Of a stretch of DNA of 64,000 nucleotides, positions 35,201-44,079 are shown piece by piece. The stretch spans positions 1,612,001 through 1,676,000 of the forward strand of contig CANGYH010000001.1 of the NCBI GenBank assembly GCA_947458545.1, read 5' to 3'. Every line of letters begins with the position of its first letter. Within the stretch, counting starts at the first letter, position 1. Both the position numbers and the translations under genes were made by a program. The notes under the pieces were generated by a model, which was not told the origin of the DNA, ran no database searches, and saw only the letters and a list, made by a program, of their open reading frames with translations. The DNA is from Cytophagaceae bacterium (GTDB taxonomy: Bacteria > Bacteroidota > Bacteroidia > Cytophagales > Flexibacteraceae).

Positions 35201-37541
35201 TAGTGCTGGCTACCTGCACCAGCGAGTCTACCCCGTTGTACTGTAAGATGCGGTAGCTGGCTGCGCCGCTAACGGCAGGCCAGGTCAGCAGGCCAGATCC
35301 GTCGCAATTGGCTATGCTGACGACGGGCGTGCCGAAGATGACGAAGTTGCCCGGCGAGTTTGAAAAGCCGCTGCCCTCTGGCCCGCTGTAGCTTACACGG
35401 ATGCGGGCTTGGTCTGTAAAGGCCTGGCCTGCAGGCACGGCCCAGTCCCACCAGCGGGTGGTACCGCTGAGGCCAGTAACGAGGTTGGTGTAAGTGCTGC
35501 CGCCATCGGTAGAGAGGGCTACGGTAAAGGTGCCTGCCGTAAAGCCGGGTGCCTCCCAGCGGATGCGTTGGGTTGAGCTGTTGGGCACCACCTCTCGGCC
35601 GAGAGGGTAGGTTAGCGTAACGCCGGTAGGCAAGGGTTCCCACACGAGATAGTAACGCTGCGGGCCAAAGGGCACCTCAGTACCACTGATGGTTACGGTG
35701 TAGTCTCCATTGGCGGGGCTGGCCAGGGTTACCTGCTCTACGTTGTTGAGGGTATCTATCTGGCGGGTGGCCAGGGCGTTCTCTTGGCCTACGGTGGGGT
35801 TGAGCACCCAAGGGCGCAGCACGGTGCCGCTGGGGGTGGTCACGGTCATGTCCAGATCGTTTACCAAGGCCTTGAAAGATTGCGGACCGCTGGTAAAGCC
35901 GCGGTAGTCGTGCCAATAGAGCATCACCTTGAGCTGGCTGCCGCCTGCGGCCACGGGCAGTGTATGCGTTACAGAGCCTCCCTGGCTGAGGGTACCGGTT
36001 ATAAAACGGCCTGCCTCCATGGCCTGCACGGCCCGGTTGATGTTGATGCGGCCGTAGCCGTGGCGGTAGTCTACTTCGGCGTTGCCGATGTCGTCGGCGG
36101 TGTTCATCAGCAGGGCTTTGAGCAGGGCGCCATCTGGATTTTGGTTACCGTTCAATTGGCGGAACCGTTGGTACATCAATGCCAGCGAGCCTGTGGTGCC
36201 GGGCGTGGCCATAGAAGTGCCGCTCTTGAAGCTGTAGGTATTGGTACGGACGGTGCTGGGCACCGAGGAGCCAACGGCCATCACATCGGGCTTTACGCGG
36301 CCGTCGGCCACGGGGCCGCGGCTGCTGAAGCCCGAAATGACGTCGCTAGACGTGACAGAGCCAACCACTACCGTGTTCTTGGTGCCACCGTAGCCCAGGC
36401 TAATGGTGCCGAAGCCCCCCGTGCGCGATCCGCAGGTCGCGAGGCCGCCGTCGTTGCTGGCGGCAAAGCAGTGGATGATGGGCAGGTTGGCAGAGATCTG
36501 CTCGTCTAAAGAAGAGCTTGTGCTGGTATAGCTGGAGTAGGTACCCGTGGTAGGGCAAGAAATCTGAAAGCCATAGCTGTTGTTGGTGAGCACCATGCCG
36601 TAGGTGCTGCGGTAGCTGACGGCATTGTTGACGATGTTGCTGAACCTGTCGTGAATCATGCTGACCTTGGGGGCCATGCCGGCCCGGTCTGGGTTCAGGA
36701 TGCCGGCACCGCCTACGGTGCCTGCCACGTGGTCGGCATGGTCTCCGTTCAGGATTGGGAAGAGGTTCTGCATCCGGGGCCGCAGGTCTGCATGCTCGGG
36801 GATGAAGCCTTCGTCTCCCACGCCGACCATGATGCCCCTGCCATCGAGGCCGCGGCCGCCGGGGAGGCGGCTTTGCAACACGTTGGCCCGGTGGGCAATC
36901 ACGCCGTCGAAGTTGGTGGTTTCATCTTCTGGCGCACGTACGGATACCGAAACGATGAAAGGCTCTGCCGCAAAAGCGGCAAGCGAAGCATAGGGCAACT
37001 CCACCTCTTGGAAGCTACTGCCCTCTACCCTGCCGTGCAGTTGCCCGCCGCGGCGCAGCACGGCCGTCTTCAGGTCTGCAAAGCGATGGGGGCCAAGTAC
37101 CTCGGCCGTTACCCAGACGCGGTCTGTGCCGACGCGGCTGCGCTCGGGCACGGTGGCCCATGCCTGAAGCTCGGCCTGCACCTTGGCGGTGGGGTTGGGC
37201 AGCAGCAATGCTTGCACGCCGGCAGCCTCTAGCTGGGCCCTGTTGAGCGACTGCGCAAAGCGCACCGCATAACGCCCACGGCCCAGGTACAGCTGGGGCC
37301 TGATGCCTGCCTGCCGCAACTGGGCGGCAGAGGTAGCCTTGCGCTGTGTCTGCACATGGCAAAAGAGGCTATCGTCGTGCCGGTAGGGTGCCAAAGCGGC
37401 CTGCTGGGCCTCGTAGCGGTCTAATGGCAAGGTTTGCCAGGGTGGCAAAGCAAGCTCTTTCTGCCCCCATGCAGAGGTAGAAACAGCAGCAGCCATCCAT
37501 AAGATTGGTAAGAAGCGGCGTGGGTTTGTGGGTATGCTCAT
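32229..37541 (-). CDS. Giant secreted S8 subtilase with T9SS sorting domain
   Basis: A 1770-residue exported serine protease. Order: signal peptide (about 1-26, ending AWG), propeptide-like region (about 27-220), subtilase domain (about 235-540), then fibronectin/Ig-like and CARDB-like segments, jelly-roll-like modules and a C-terminal T9SS type A domain (last ~75 residues, starting IALYPNPAAHTLTV). The triad appears as Asp243 (VGVGDEG), His268 (GDHADHVAGT) and Ser443 (GTSMATPG), with the oxyanion Asn363 in AASNDGG. The Asp and His contexts are unusual: DEG for D-T/S-G and HADH for HGTH. The frame opens at 37619, but MSIPTNPRRF at 37541 starts a proper signal. It is monocistronic with a terminator, and is likely cell-surface or secreted and protein-degrading. 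Confidence 0.92.
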   Translation of the reverse strand: MSIPTNPRRFLPILWMAAAVSTSAWGQKELALPPWQTLPLDRYEAQQAALAPYRHDDSLFCHVQTQRKATSAAQLRQAGIRPQLYLGRGRYAVRFAQSLNRAQLEAAGVQALLLPNPTAKVQAELQAWATVPERSRVGTDRVWVTAEVLGPHRFADLKTAVLRRGGQLHGRVEGSSFQEVELPYASLAAFAAEPFIVSVSVRAPEDETTNFDGVIAHRANVLQSRLPGGRGLDGRGIMVGVGDEGFIPEHADLRPRMQNLFPILNGDHADHVAGTVGGAGILNPDRAGMAPKVSMIHDRFSNIVNNAVSYRSTYGMVLTNNSYGFQISCPTTGTYSSYTSTSSSLDEQISANLPIIHCFAASNDGGLATCGSRTGGFGTISLGYGGTKNTVVVGSVTSSDVISGFSSRGPVADGRVKPDVMAVGSSVPSTVRTNTYSFKSGTSMATPGTTGSLALMYQRFRQLNGNQNPDGALLKALLMNTADDIGNAEVDYRHGYGRININRAVQAMEAGRFITGTLSQGGSVTHTLPVAAGGSQLKVMLYWHDYRGFTSGPQSFKALVNDLDMTVTTPSGTVLRPWVLNPTVGQENALATRQIDTLNNVEQVTLASPANGDYTVTISGTEVPFGPQRYYLVWEPLPTGVTLTYPLGREVVPNSSTQRIRWEAPGFTAGTFTVALSTDGGSTYTNLVTGLSGTTRWWDWAVPAGQAFTDQARIRVSYSGPEGSGFSNSPGNFVIFGTPVVSIANCDGSGLLTWPAVSGAASYRILQYNGVDSLVQVASTTNLSYPIGGTGGNPWLWVSVQAVTAGGVNSRRSNAIQPATTNVACPWSPDLGVRLFVGTTRGRSGTSQSLSATYQVQVQVKNYGNNTINAVDVPVRYRVGTGPLRTLLYTGTLAPNTSSATLSFPATEDFSAGGNYVVTAWTELPGDFLPANDTLRQTLVNIPNPSITLPYTLPLAGLPGSATVNTFGLTGYELADYTESDASGRMRTKLYGWSGNFNTFTLDRASAGGASTTANYLDFTANLSAHPAGAPLSLDFEFFHHGETASTNDRVWARGSDGQPWVELYNWNTVMGTAGGIRVVSGVNVAGPLQAAGQALTSSFQLRFGQEGNDQATGVTTLQGITVGNMRLYNPGADVRLVAITSPAAGCLASGSRTVTISVQNLSPSALTNVPVFYSYNGQTAVAGTIPTLGVGATVSYSFPTALNIPATPQAHRLRTWTAQGGDLNALNDTATAVYNPVVTSFPWHDGFEGTATLWQSGGTNNSWAWGTPLRPSQGLLTDTAANGNQVWATNLRGNYNNNERSYIESPCLNLSGAGFSAGNPAQISFHNIFNIEPGWDSLRLEYSTDGVTWTKITGSGAGFVNWYPRLGRHFAGTQSTWRASAARLPAAAISANTRIRFTFFSDVSDLFDGVYLDDIVVDRASLIHNSAGATNGITRTSTGSGSWLHFTNGAGDRVASVQDVVNMGTITLDVNVHTGALRTFENKVYGSRNWVLNAQTPPTAPVPVLLYVTQAELDALAVAEPVAARNFQRMLVSRYSGTMEDFSLGNNIYGAPYNTLLQVPAKRPFADGYALEVSTPGFSEYRFGPFPIIGTEPLPARLLGFTGKASPNADAHLAWTTTEEQDLLPYRLERSADGRTWQPIYTVAAQNKPGTQRYTYADPAALALVGQYYRLRMANGSGKVEHSPVVYLAAAEKAAVPIALYPNPAAHTLTVEAPAAYTAQVLDLAGRVLLTQAGQGTTAIQVGSLPTGSYQIRLLLEGGLVRNLRWQKQ

Positions 37542-37934
37542 GCTCAAGGTCAGTAACCTTACACAAATACAAAAGTTGCAACAAAAGGTGGTTTTGGCAA
37601 CAACTATTTGGCGCGTCACTAGGTTTTCAAGCCATTTATTGTGTAAAAAGCAACCAAAACAATGGACACGCGGCCCGCCTTGGCATGTAATGTTTTGTCG
37701 GTAACATCATGCTGAAGCTACTTCATGCCTAGATACAGGGGGCACCCGGCTTGGCTATCGGCGCATGTTAGGATTTGCAACCCTGGCTCGCATAAATGTT
37801 AAGAACTCTGAAAGCGGTAGCCATTGGTTTGGGCTAATTTGCGGCAGCTTGCACTTTTGCAACATGCAGCTGCCGCCAACCGGCCTGCCATGCCACGGGC
37901 GCGTTGCCCTTGGCCCATGCCAAACCTGCCGATT
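37542..37934. other. Divergent intergenic region
   Basis: A 393-base gap between the subtilase (minus) and the LPP20-like gene (plus), so it must hold both promoters. On the plus strand GCTAATTTGCGG near 37833 resembles the TAnnTTTG element, about 95 bases before the ATG. The part near the subtilase is A+T-rich. No gene, tRNA or repeat is evident. Confidence 0.5.
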
Positions 37935-38900
37935 ATGAACCTGAAAGCATATACCTGCTCTGCCTTACTGCTGCTGTCTTTGCTGGCAGCCCCTGCCCAG
38001 GCCCAGCGCCGCCGCATGGGTGCGGCCAAAGCCGGAGCCACCGCCACCCAAGCACAGCCTCGCGCTGCCGTGGCAGACGCCAGCCTCAACGATAGGCCCG
38101 TACCGCTGCCCAAGGGCGTAACGCCTTACATAGAGAAGGAGGAAAATGGCCAGATTAACTGGACCCAGCAATTTATTGAAGCCGAGGGCGAGGGTATCAT
38201 AGACAACGAGCGCTTTAAGAACCCGGCCCAGGCGCGGGCCATGGCCATCCGCGGGGCTACCGTGGTGGCCCAGCGCAACCTGCTCGAGATTGTGAAAGGG
38301 GTGACGGTAACGTCTGAAACGACGGTGGAAGACCTCATTGCTACCTCCGACAAGATTATCACCCGCATCGAAGGTGTGGTGAAAGGTGCCCAGATGGTAG
38401 GCCAGCCTGTAGTAGCCGACGGATCGGTGAGGGTGCGCCTGCGGATGCCGCTCTATGCCAGCAATGGCCTGGCCCCGGCCGTGGCCGACGTGACGCCCGC
38501 CCCCGTTGGCCCTACCCCCACCGGAGACAGTGCGGTTCAGTTGGCCAACCAACCGGCAGGCAACATGCCCAAAGCTCCAGAGAAGGGCCTGGCCTTCAAC
38601 CTGAACGGCAAGCCGTTTGACCCGGCCCTCTTCCCCGTAGTGACGGATTCTGCCGGCAACGTGCTGTTGGATACGCGCCAGATCTATGATCCTACCAAGG
38701 GCAAGTTTCCGCAGGTGGTGAACGCCACGCGCCAGGTGCTTGAGGCGGCCGGCTTCAAGAAGGGCGTGGAGGTGATAGACGTCATCTCTGCCAAAGACGG
38801 CAAGATTGTGATTGATAACAAGGGCAAGAGCAAGTTCCCTTGGGACAAGGTGCTCAACACCGTCAAGACGGTGGGCAAGTTCTTGCTGATGTTGCTCTAA
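37935..38900 (+). CDS. Secreted LPP20-like protein
   Basis: A 321-residue exported protein with a signal peptide (about 1-23, ending APAQAQ). The central region (about 85-160) reads ARAMAIRGATVVAQRNLLEI, then GVTVTSETTVEDL and IEGVVKGAQMV, and ends in a RVRLRMPLY strand. This is the pattern of LPP20 / FlgT-N-like domains, where an Ala-rich helix is followed by beta-strands. The C-terminal part (about 205-321) contains LAFNLNGKPFDPALFPVVTD and a VLEAAGFKKGVEVIDVIS segment, not recognised. The ATG at 37935 starts the signal sequence; the longer frame is not credible. The next gene, 39 bases on, encodes a related domain, so they form an operon. Confidence 0.72.
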   Translation: MNLKAYTCSALLLLSLLAAPAQAQRRRMGAAKAGATATQAQPRAAVADASLNDRPVPLPKGVTPYIEKEENGQINWTQQFIEAEGEGIIDNERFKNPAQARAMAIRGATVVAQRNLLEIVKGVTVTSETTVEDLIATSDKIITRIEGVVKGAQMVGQPVVADGSVRVRLRMPLYASNGLAPAVADVTPAPVGPTPTGDSAVQLANQPAGNMPKAPEKGLAFNLNGKPFDPALFPVVTDSAGNVLLDTRQIYDPTKGKFPQVVNATRQVLEAAGFKKGVEVIDVISAKDGKIVIDNKGKSKFPWDKVLNTVKTVGKFLLMLL

Positions 38901-38939
38901 ACACCTGATAAACTGCCTTATAGCCCAATTAGCTAAAAA

Positions 38940-40268
38940 ATGAAGAACGCTTTCCGTACCGTATTGGCCTGCACGGCATTGTCGCTTTCGCTGGGTACTG
39001 TGGCCCTGGCCCAGCAGCCTGCGCCGCAAAGCCCGGCCCCTGCGGCAGACGATGTAGAGGTAGAGGTACAAGGCATGGGCGTGGCCCGCACGGATGCCCT
39101 GTCTGACGCACTGCGCGCGGCCGTGGGCAAGGCCGCCGGCGTAACGCTGCGTAGCGAGACGACGGTGGAGAACTTCATGGTGGTTTCGGATGCGATCGCT
39201 ACCAACAGCCAGGGCTACATCACCAGCTACAACATCCTCAACGAAGGGGCTGCACCGGCCGGCTATCAGGTTACCATACGCGCCCGGGTGAGCCAAAAGC
39301 CCCTGAAGGCCGACCTGAACCTGCTGGCCCAGGCCGTGGGCGGCATGCGCTGGATGGTGGCTTACGACCCCCGTGGCCTAAACCCTCAGCAAAAGGACAC
39401 CTACGAGGCCGCCGTGGACCGCGCCAACCAATACCTGGCCGACAAGCGCTACCGCTTTATTGACCGGGCCACCATGGAGCGCTTGCAAACCGAAGCCGCC
39501 AACATGCTGGAAGCCGATGCCGCCGCAGACAGCGCCGAGCTGACCTATGCCCAGCAACTGGGCATGCGCGCCGGGGCCCAGTTTGTGATCCTGCTCGGAG
39601 GGCTGGCCGAGCAGACCCGCTCTGAGGCGTTTGACACCCGCACGGCCACCCGCACGGCCTTGAGCGCCAAAGCCTTTGACAACTGCACCGCCGAGGGCCT
39701 GGCCACCCTGCGCCTGGACGGCGATTGGCAAACAGGCCGAGATGCTGGCAGCGCCGCACGGCAAAGCCTGGAGGCTGCCATTGCCAACGGCATGCCCAAG
39801 GTGATGGAGCAGGTGTTGAGCTACATTGGAGATTGGGCCAACAACGGTGTACCCTTCGAGCTGCGCTTTTATGGCCTGGGCGGGTTTAGAGACCTGCGCG
39901 CCATGCGCCAAAAGCTGCAAGAAGACCCCCTCTACGGCGGACAGATGGAGATGACCTCGGTGGCCAACTATACCCGGCTCAACGGCACCTTTAAGCGCCG
40001 CCCAGAGCAAATGGCCGACCGTGTGCTGGACGTGGCAGACCAGGTGCCTGCCCTGGCCGCCCGGCGGATAGATGTGCGGTTTATGTTTGGACGCCAACTC
40101 AACTTTGCCCCCACGGGCCAGGCCATCCCCGAGCTAGACCAGGCCGCAGCCATTGTAAGCGGCGGCGGCGCGCCTGTGCGGCCCGCGCCGCCCATGCGTA
40201 CGGCAGCGCCCGCCAAAAACAGGGCAGCGGCCAAACCTCGGCCCACCCGGCAGGCTCCGCGGCGGTAG
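38940..40268 (+). CDS. Secreted protein with FlgT-N-like domain
   Basis: A 442-residue exported protein with a signal peptide (about 1-25, ending VALAQ). Residues about 38-125 match the pattern of the FlgT N-terminal domain: VEVEVQGMGVARTDALSDAL, AVGKAAGVTLRSETTVEN, GYITSYNIL and a final YQVTIRARV strand. Residues about 140-260 resemble a curli/CsgG-type nucleotide-free alpha/beta domain (AQFVILLGGLAE). The tail is Pro/Ala/Arg-rich and probably disordered. It shares the GVT-SETTVE segment with the preceding protein, so the two domains look homologous. No flagellar genes are present, so a flagellar role is unlikely. A hairpin follows. Confidence 0.7.
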   Translation: MKNAFRTVLACTALSLSLGTVALAQQPAPQSPAPAADDVEVEVQGMGVARTDALSDALRAAVGKAAGVTLRSETTVENFMVVSDAIATNSQGYITSYNILNEGAAPAGYQVTIRARVSQKPLKADLNLLAQAVGGMRWMVAYDPRGLNPQQKDTYEAAVDRANQYLADKRYRFIDRATMERLQTEAANMLEADAAADSAELTYAQQLGMRAGAQFVILLGGLAEQTRSEAFDTRTATRTALSAKAFDNCTAEGLATLRLDGDWQTGRDAGSAARQSLEAAIANGMPKVMEQVLSYIGDWANNGVPFELRFYGLGGFRDLRAMRQKLQEDPLYGGQMEMTSVANYTRLNGTFKRRPEQMADRVLDVADQVPALAARRIDVRFMFGRQLNFAPTGQAIPELDQAAAIVSGGGAPVRPAPPMRTAAPAKNRAAAKPRPTRQAPRR

Positions 40269-40311
40269 GGCTCTGGCAGGGTATTTCGGCAGTTTTCGAC
40301 GGAAAAATATG

Positions 40312-40337
40312 CCGGCCTTCCAACGGCCGGGCTATTT
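40312..40337 (+). terminator. Terminator of the LPP20/FlgT-like operon
   Basis: CCGGCC (40312-40317) pairs with GGCCGG (40325-40330) with a seven-base loop, followed by GCTATTTTAA. It lies 44 bases after the stop and 52 bases before the next ATG. Confidence 0.55.
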
Positions 40338-40381
40338 TAATCGTCTGTTCACCAGTTAGCTGCCTAACCCTGCCTAATCCT

Positions 40382-42835
40382 ATGTTAAACCGCCATTTTA
40401 TTATTCTTGGCCTGCTCTTGCATGCCGCCACGGGCTGGGCCCAGGTGCCTACTCAAGGCCTGATGGCCTATTATCCCCTGAATGAGAGTACCCTGGATGC
40501 CAGCGGCAACAACCGGCATGCCTTCCCCTTCGAGCTAGGCTATACCACAGATGGACGAGGGCAAGCTTTCAGCGCCGGCTACAGCAACGGGCGTAGTACG
40601 CTCATCACAGGGCCAACCGTAAGCTCGTCAGACCCGCTTACGGTCTCGATGCTCATAAAGGTTTTTGGCCCGCAAACGGCACCTGTCATCTATGTCGGAT
40701 CTACGGCGGCAGACGGATACGGCATCCGATTTTGCGCGCCTGGCGGTGGGGGTACGCGGGTGCCGGGGCTGTCTCTGCAGATTCTACACGGTGGCGTGCG
40801 CGAGACGCGAGACTCCAACAACATTTTGCGTGAGGGCCGCTGGCAGCATCTGGTACTGCGGCGCAGACCAGATACGACACAGATTTACCTGAACGGCAGG
40901 CTCTTGGTCAGCCAGGGTATTTTTGCGCGGCCGGCCACCTCACCCGTTTACATCTGCTCAGAGCCCGTTGGCCGCATTAACTGGAACGACGCCGTGCGTG
41001 GCTTTGTGGACGAGGTGCGCATCTACAACCGCGCGTTGAGCCAGCAAGAAATTGGTGACCTTGCCGCCGCCGATACTACCGGTCTGGTAAATAGCCCCAC
41101 GGCCGTACTGAACGGCACGGTCTTCTTCGACAAGAACGCCAACTGCCTGCGCGACGGCGACGACCTGCCCTACGGCGGCAAAACCGTAATGGTACAGCCC
41201 GGCAATCTGGCCGTGCCCGCCGACGACGCGGGCCGCTTTGTGGTACCCGTTGCCCCAGGCACCTACACCGTCCGCGCCCTACCCGAGCCCTACCTGCGTG
41301 TGGATAGCACTTGCCCTACCGTAGCTACCTTGCCCGTAGCCGGAGACACGGCCCGGGTAGAGGTCGGCATACAAGGACGCGCCTGTGCCATGCACAACGT
41401 CCACCTGCTGACCTGGGCCCGCCAGCGTTGCTTCGAGACGAGCGGCACCATCACCGTCAGCAACGAGGGCTTGGCCCCGGCACCGGCCACCACCTTGCGC
41501 CTGCGTCTGCCTGAGGGCATCTTTAACCGCAGCCTGACGGTGGGCCCCACCAGCATCGACACCGCCGGCCCCGGCGAGCGCTACACGTTTGCCGTGCCTG
41601 CCCTCGGGCCCCGCGAGCGGTTTGAGGTGCAGATGGTGGACTCTACCGCCTGCCGAGACTCGCTGCGCAACCAGACGCTATGCACCCAGGCCGAGGTAGA
41701 TGTGGTTCCAGGCAGCTGCGTAGAGTCTAGCGCCGGGTGGGACAGCTCTTTTGTGGCCGTAGAGTCTGCCTGCGTGGGCAACAACGTGCTGCGCTTCACG
41801 GTGCGCAATTTCGGCCAGACCATGGCCGACTCTGCCGAGTACCGCCTGCTGGGCCAAGAAGGCCTGGCTGCCCAAGGCCGCCTGCGCCTGGCCATGGGAG
41901 ACTCGCTCTACATAAACGTGCGCGACACGCTGGGCCAGGCCTACATCCTGGAGGTGGATCAGCGGCCCGGCTACCCCGGCCCGGCCGTGGCCAGCACCAT
42001 CGGCTTTGGCTGCGGGGCTGCCGGCACCGGCCCGCTGCGCTTTGCCTACGGAGACGGCGTCAGCCGCATGGAAGCCGACGAGGTCTGCCTGCCCGTGACG
42101 GACAGCTACGACCCGAACGAGATTGTGGTGAAACCCGGTGGCCTCGGCCCAGACAACATCGTGCGCCCCGGCACACCGCTGGAGTACATCATCTACTTCC
42201 AGAACGAGGGCACGGCCAATACGCGCTTTGTCATCTTGCAAGACACGCTGCCCTTTGTGCTAGACGAGGCCACCTTTGCCCGCGGCGCCGAGAGCCACCC
42301 CGGCGCCCGCATCCGCCTCTACAGCTACAACGGCCGCACCGTGGTGCAATACCGCTGGCAGACGCTGAACCTGACGCCCAAGGCCGTGAACGAGGCCCGC
42401 AGCCAAGGCTTTGCCAGCTTCACCATCCGCCCCAAGCGCAACCTGCCCCTGGGCACGGTGGTGGGCAACCGCGCCGGCATCTACTTCGACTTTAACCCTG
42501 TTATCCTCACCAACACGGCCACCATCCGCTACGACAACCTGCCTGCCGACCCCAACGGCCCCCGCGTCAGCGTCGTAACGCGCAACCGGCCTACCCTGCT
42601 GGCGGGCCTGCAGCTCTACCCCAACCCGACGCTGGGCACGGTGCAGGTAAGTCTGCCGGCGGGTACGGCCATGGCCCAGGCCACGGTATCTGATCTGGCG
42701 GGCCGCACCTTGCTGCAGACGCGCCTAACCGGCGCCCAGCCCACTCTAGACCTGAGCGCCCTGGCCCCTGGCACCTACGTGGTGCAGGTAACCACGCCCC
42801 AAGGCACCCGCACCGAGCGGGTGGTGAAGCGCTAG
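40382..42835 (+). CDS. LamG-domain secreted protein with T9SS sorting domain
   Basis: An 817-residue exported protein. A signal peptide (about 1-20, ending GWAQ) is followed by a concanavalin/LamG domain (about 25-230; LMAYYPLNESTLDASGNN at its start and VDEVRIYNRALSQQEI at its end). A SdrD-B-like segment (about 240-310, FFDKNANCLRDGDD) and repeated Ig-like regions follow. A DUF7619-type domain (about 575-720) begins SYDPNEIVVKPGG and includes YIIYFQNEGTANTRFVILQD and AGIYFDFNPVI. The end is a T9SS type A domain (LQLYPNPTLGTVQVSL). LamG often binds glycans. It is probably a surface adhesin or binding protein. The gene is single, with a strong terminator. Confidence 0.85.
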   Translation: MLNRHFIILGLLLHAATGWAQVPTQGLMAYYPLNESTLDASGNNRHAFPFELGYTTDGRGQAFSAGYSNGRSTLITGPTVSSSDPLTVSMLIKVFGPQTAPVIYVGSTAADGYGIRFCAPGGGGTRVPGLSLQILHGGVRETRDSNNILREGRWQHLVLRRRPDTTQIYLNGRLLVSQGIFARPATSPVYICSEPVGRINWNDAVRGFVDEVRIYNRALSQQEIGDLAAADTTGLVNSPTAVLNGTVFFDKNANCLRDGDDLPYGGKTVMVQPGNLAVPADDAGRFVVPVAPGTYTVRALPEPYLRVDSTCPTVATLPVAGDTARVEVGIQGRACAMHNVHLLTWARQRCFETSGTITVSNEGLAPAPATTLRLRLPEGIFNRSLTVGPTSIDTAGPGERYTFAVPALGPRERFEVQMVDSTACRDSLRNQTLCTQAEVDVVPGSCVESSAGWDSSFVAVESACVGNNVLRFTVRNFGQTMADSAEYRLLGQEGLAAQGRLRLAMGDSLYINVRDTLGQAYILEVDQRPGYPGPAVASTIGFGCGAAGTGPLRFAYGDGVSRMEADEVCLPVTDSYDPNEIVVKPGGLGPDNIVRPGTPLEYIIYFQNEGTANTRFVILQDTLPFVLDEATFARGAESHPGARIRLYSYNGRTVVQYRWQTLNLTPKAVNEARSQGFASFTIRPKRNLPLGTVVGNRAGIYFDFNPVILTNTATIRYDNLPADPNGPRVSVVTRNRPTLLAGLQLYPNPTLGTVQVSLPAGTAMAQATVSDLAGRTLLQTRLTGAQPTLDLSALAPGTYVVQVTTPQGTRTERVVKR

Positions 42836-42851
42836 AAGGTACCATCCCTCC

Positions 42852-42892
42852 AAACGACCAAGGCCCAGCCAAAAGCCGGGCCTTGGTCGTTT
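42852..42892. terminator. Bidirectional terminator between convergent genes
   Basis: A perfect 15-bp stem (42852-42866 with 42878-42892) with an 11-base loop lies between the LamG gene and the ABC permease gene, 16 bases past the first stop and 12 before the second. Confidence 0.85.
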
Positions 42893-42903
42893 CTCACAAC
42901 ACC

Positions 42904-44079
42904 CTATTTTAAGATATTCCCCTCTTTAGAAAACTGCCGAACGCTGGCCGCCAGCGCCAGCAGCGCAAATACCACCAGAGAGGCCAGCACGGCCAGGTAT
43001 TGGGCCACGTCCAGACTACCGGCCATGATTTGCTTGGTGGCCAGGGCCAGGTTCAGCACGGGTATCCAGACCGTCTTCCAGCTTAGCTCGGTGCCGGGCA
43101 TGGCGGCTATGGCGGCGGGCACAATCACCAAGAAGGTGAGCGGGGTTACATAGGTCTGCGCCTCTTTGAAGCTGTTGGCACGGATGGAGACCGCCGTAAG
43201 CAGCCCGGCAAAAAAGAAGCTGAGCGGCAGCAGCATGGCCAGCAGCAAGGCCGCAAACCGCAGGCTAACCATCTGCCCTAAGGTGGCCAGCAGCTCGGGC
43301 GGAATCTCTTGCATCAGGCGCAGGGTGGCAAACATGCCCCCCATGGCCAGCAACGCCGAGCTGAGGCCGATGGTGGCAATGGCCAGCATTTTGCCCAGCA
43401 GCAGGTGCAGGCGAGCGGCGGGGGTTGTCAGCAGGGTCTCTAGGGTGCCCTTTTCTTTCTCGCCGGTAACGATGTCCAGCGCCGGATAGAGGCAACCCAT
43501 AAAGCAGAACAAGATGAAAATGTAAGGCAGAAAGCCGCCCACCAAAGTCCCAATCTGTTCTTGGGCAGAGGCAAGGTCTGTACGTGTGACGGCCACGGGC
43601 TTCAGCCAGCCGGAAGCCAGCCCCAGCTGCTGTACCCGTGCCTGCAGCAGGTGCGCCTTCAAGGTGTCGAGCCGGGCCATGAGGCGCTCTTCTACCTGGC
43701 CGTTGGTGGACTTAAACAGCAGTCGTACCTGCCCACTGCCCTGGCCCGTGGCTGCCGGGCCGAAGGTGGGGGCAAACACGAGGGCAGCATCCAGCACCTC
43801 TGCTTTTACAGAATCTTGGGCGGCCTGCAGGCCTAGCCCATAGGTGCGGTTAAAACCCGGGCCTGCCAGTATGGAATCTGCCCCGGCTGGCGCACCCAAG
43901 ATGGCTACCGTCAGCGTCTTGGAGCGCTCTTCGTCTAACAGTTGCTTGGTGAGCATGCCAAAGCCCCACATCAGCAGCGGAAAGGCAAAGGCCGGGATGA
44001 TAATGGCCGAAATCAGCGTCCGGCGGTCGCGCAGGGTAACGCGGATTTCTTTGGCAAAGACGGTGGTTACGGCGCTCAT
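42904..44079 (-). CDS. ABC-2-type transporter permease (NatB-like)
   Basis: A 391-residue membrane subunit of an ABC exporter. It opens with an N-terminal helix (about 23-44), then a large extracytoplasmic domain (about 50-180), then five to six membrane helices (about 183-380). The motif ALDIVTGEKEKGTLETLLTTPA between helices is typical of ABC-2 permeases such as NatB, for which sodium export is known in Bacillus; the substrate here is not determined. Its ATG overlaps the stop of the upstream ATPase gene in the four bases ATGA, so the two are translationally coupled. Confidence 0.85.
   Translation of the reverse strand: MSAVTTVFAKEIRVTLRDRRTLISAIIIPAFAFPLLMWGFGMLTKQLLDEERSKTLTVAILGAPAGADSILAGPGFNRTYGLGLQAAQDSVKAEVLDAALVFAPTFGPAATGQGSGQVRLLFKSTNGQVEERLMARLDTLKAHLLQARVQQLGLASGWLKPVAVTRTDLASAQEQIGTLVGGFLPYIFILFCFMGCLYPALDIVTGEKEKGTLETLLTTPAARLHLLLGKMLAIATIGLSSALLAMGGMFATLRLMQEIPPELLATLGQMVSLRFAALLLAMLLPLSFFFAGLLTAVSIRANSFKEAQTYVTPLTFLVIVPAAIAAMPGTELSWKTVWIPVLNLALATKQIMAGSLDVAQYLAVLASLVVFALLALAASVRQFSKEGNILK

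Noticed and set aside
37965..39296. A 443-codon open frame on the minus strand across the LPP20/FlgT-like pair
   Set aside because: It is antisense to two genes with signal peptides and recognisable domains, and its translation is His/Arg-rich without domain character, typical of a GC-rich shadow frame.
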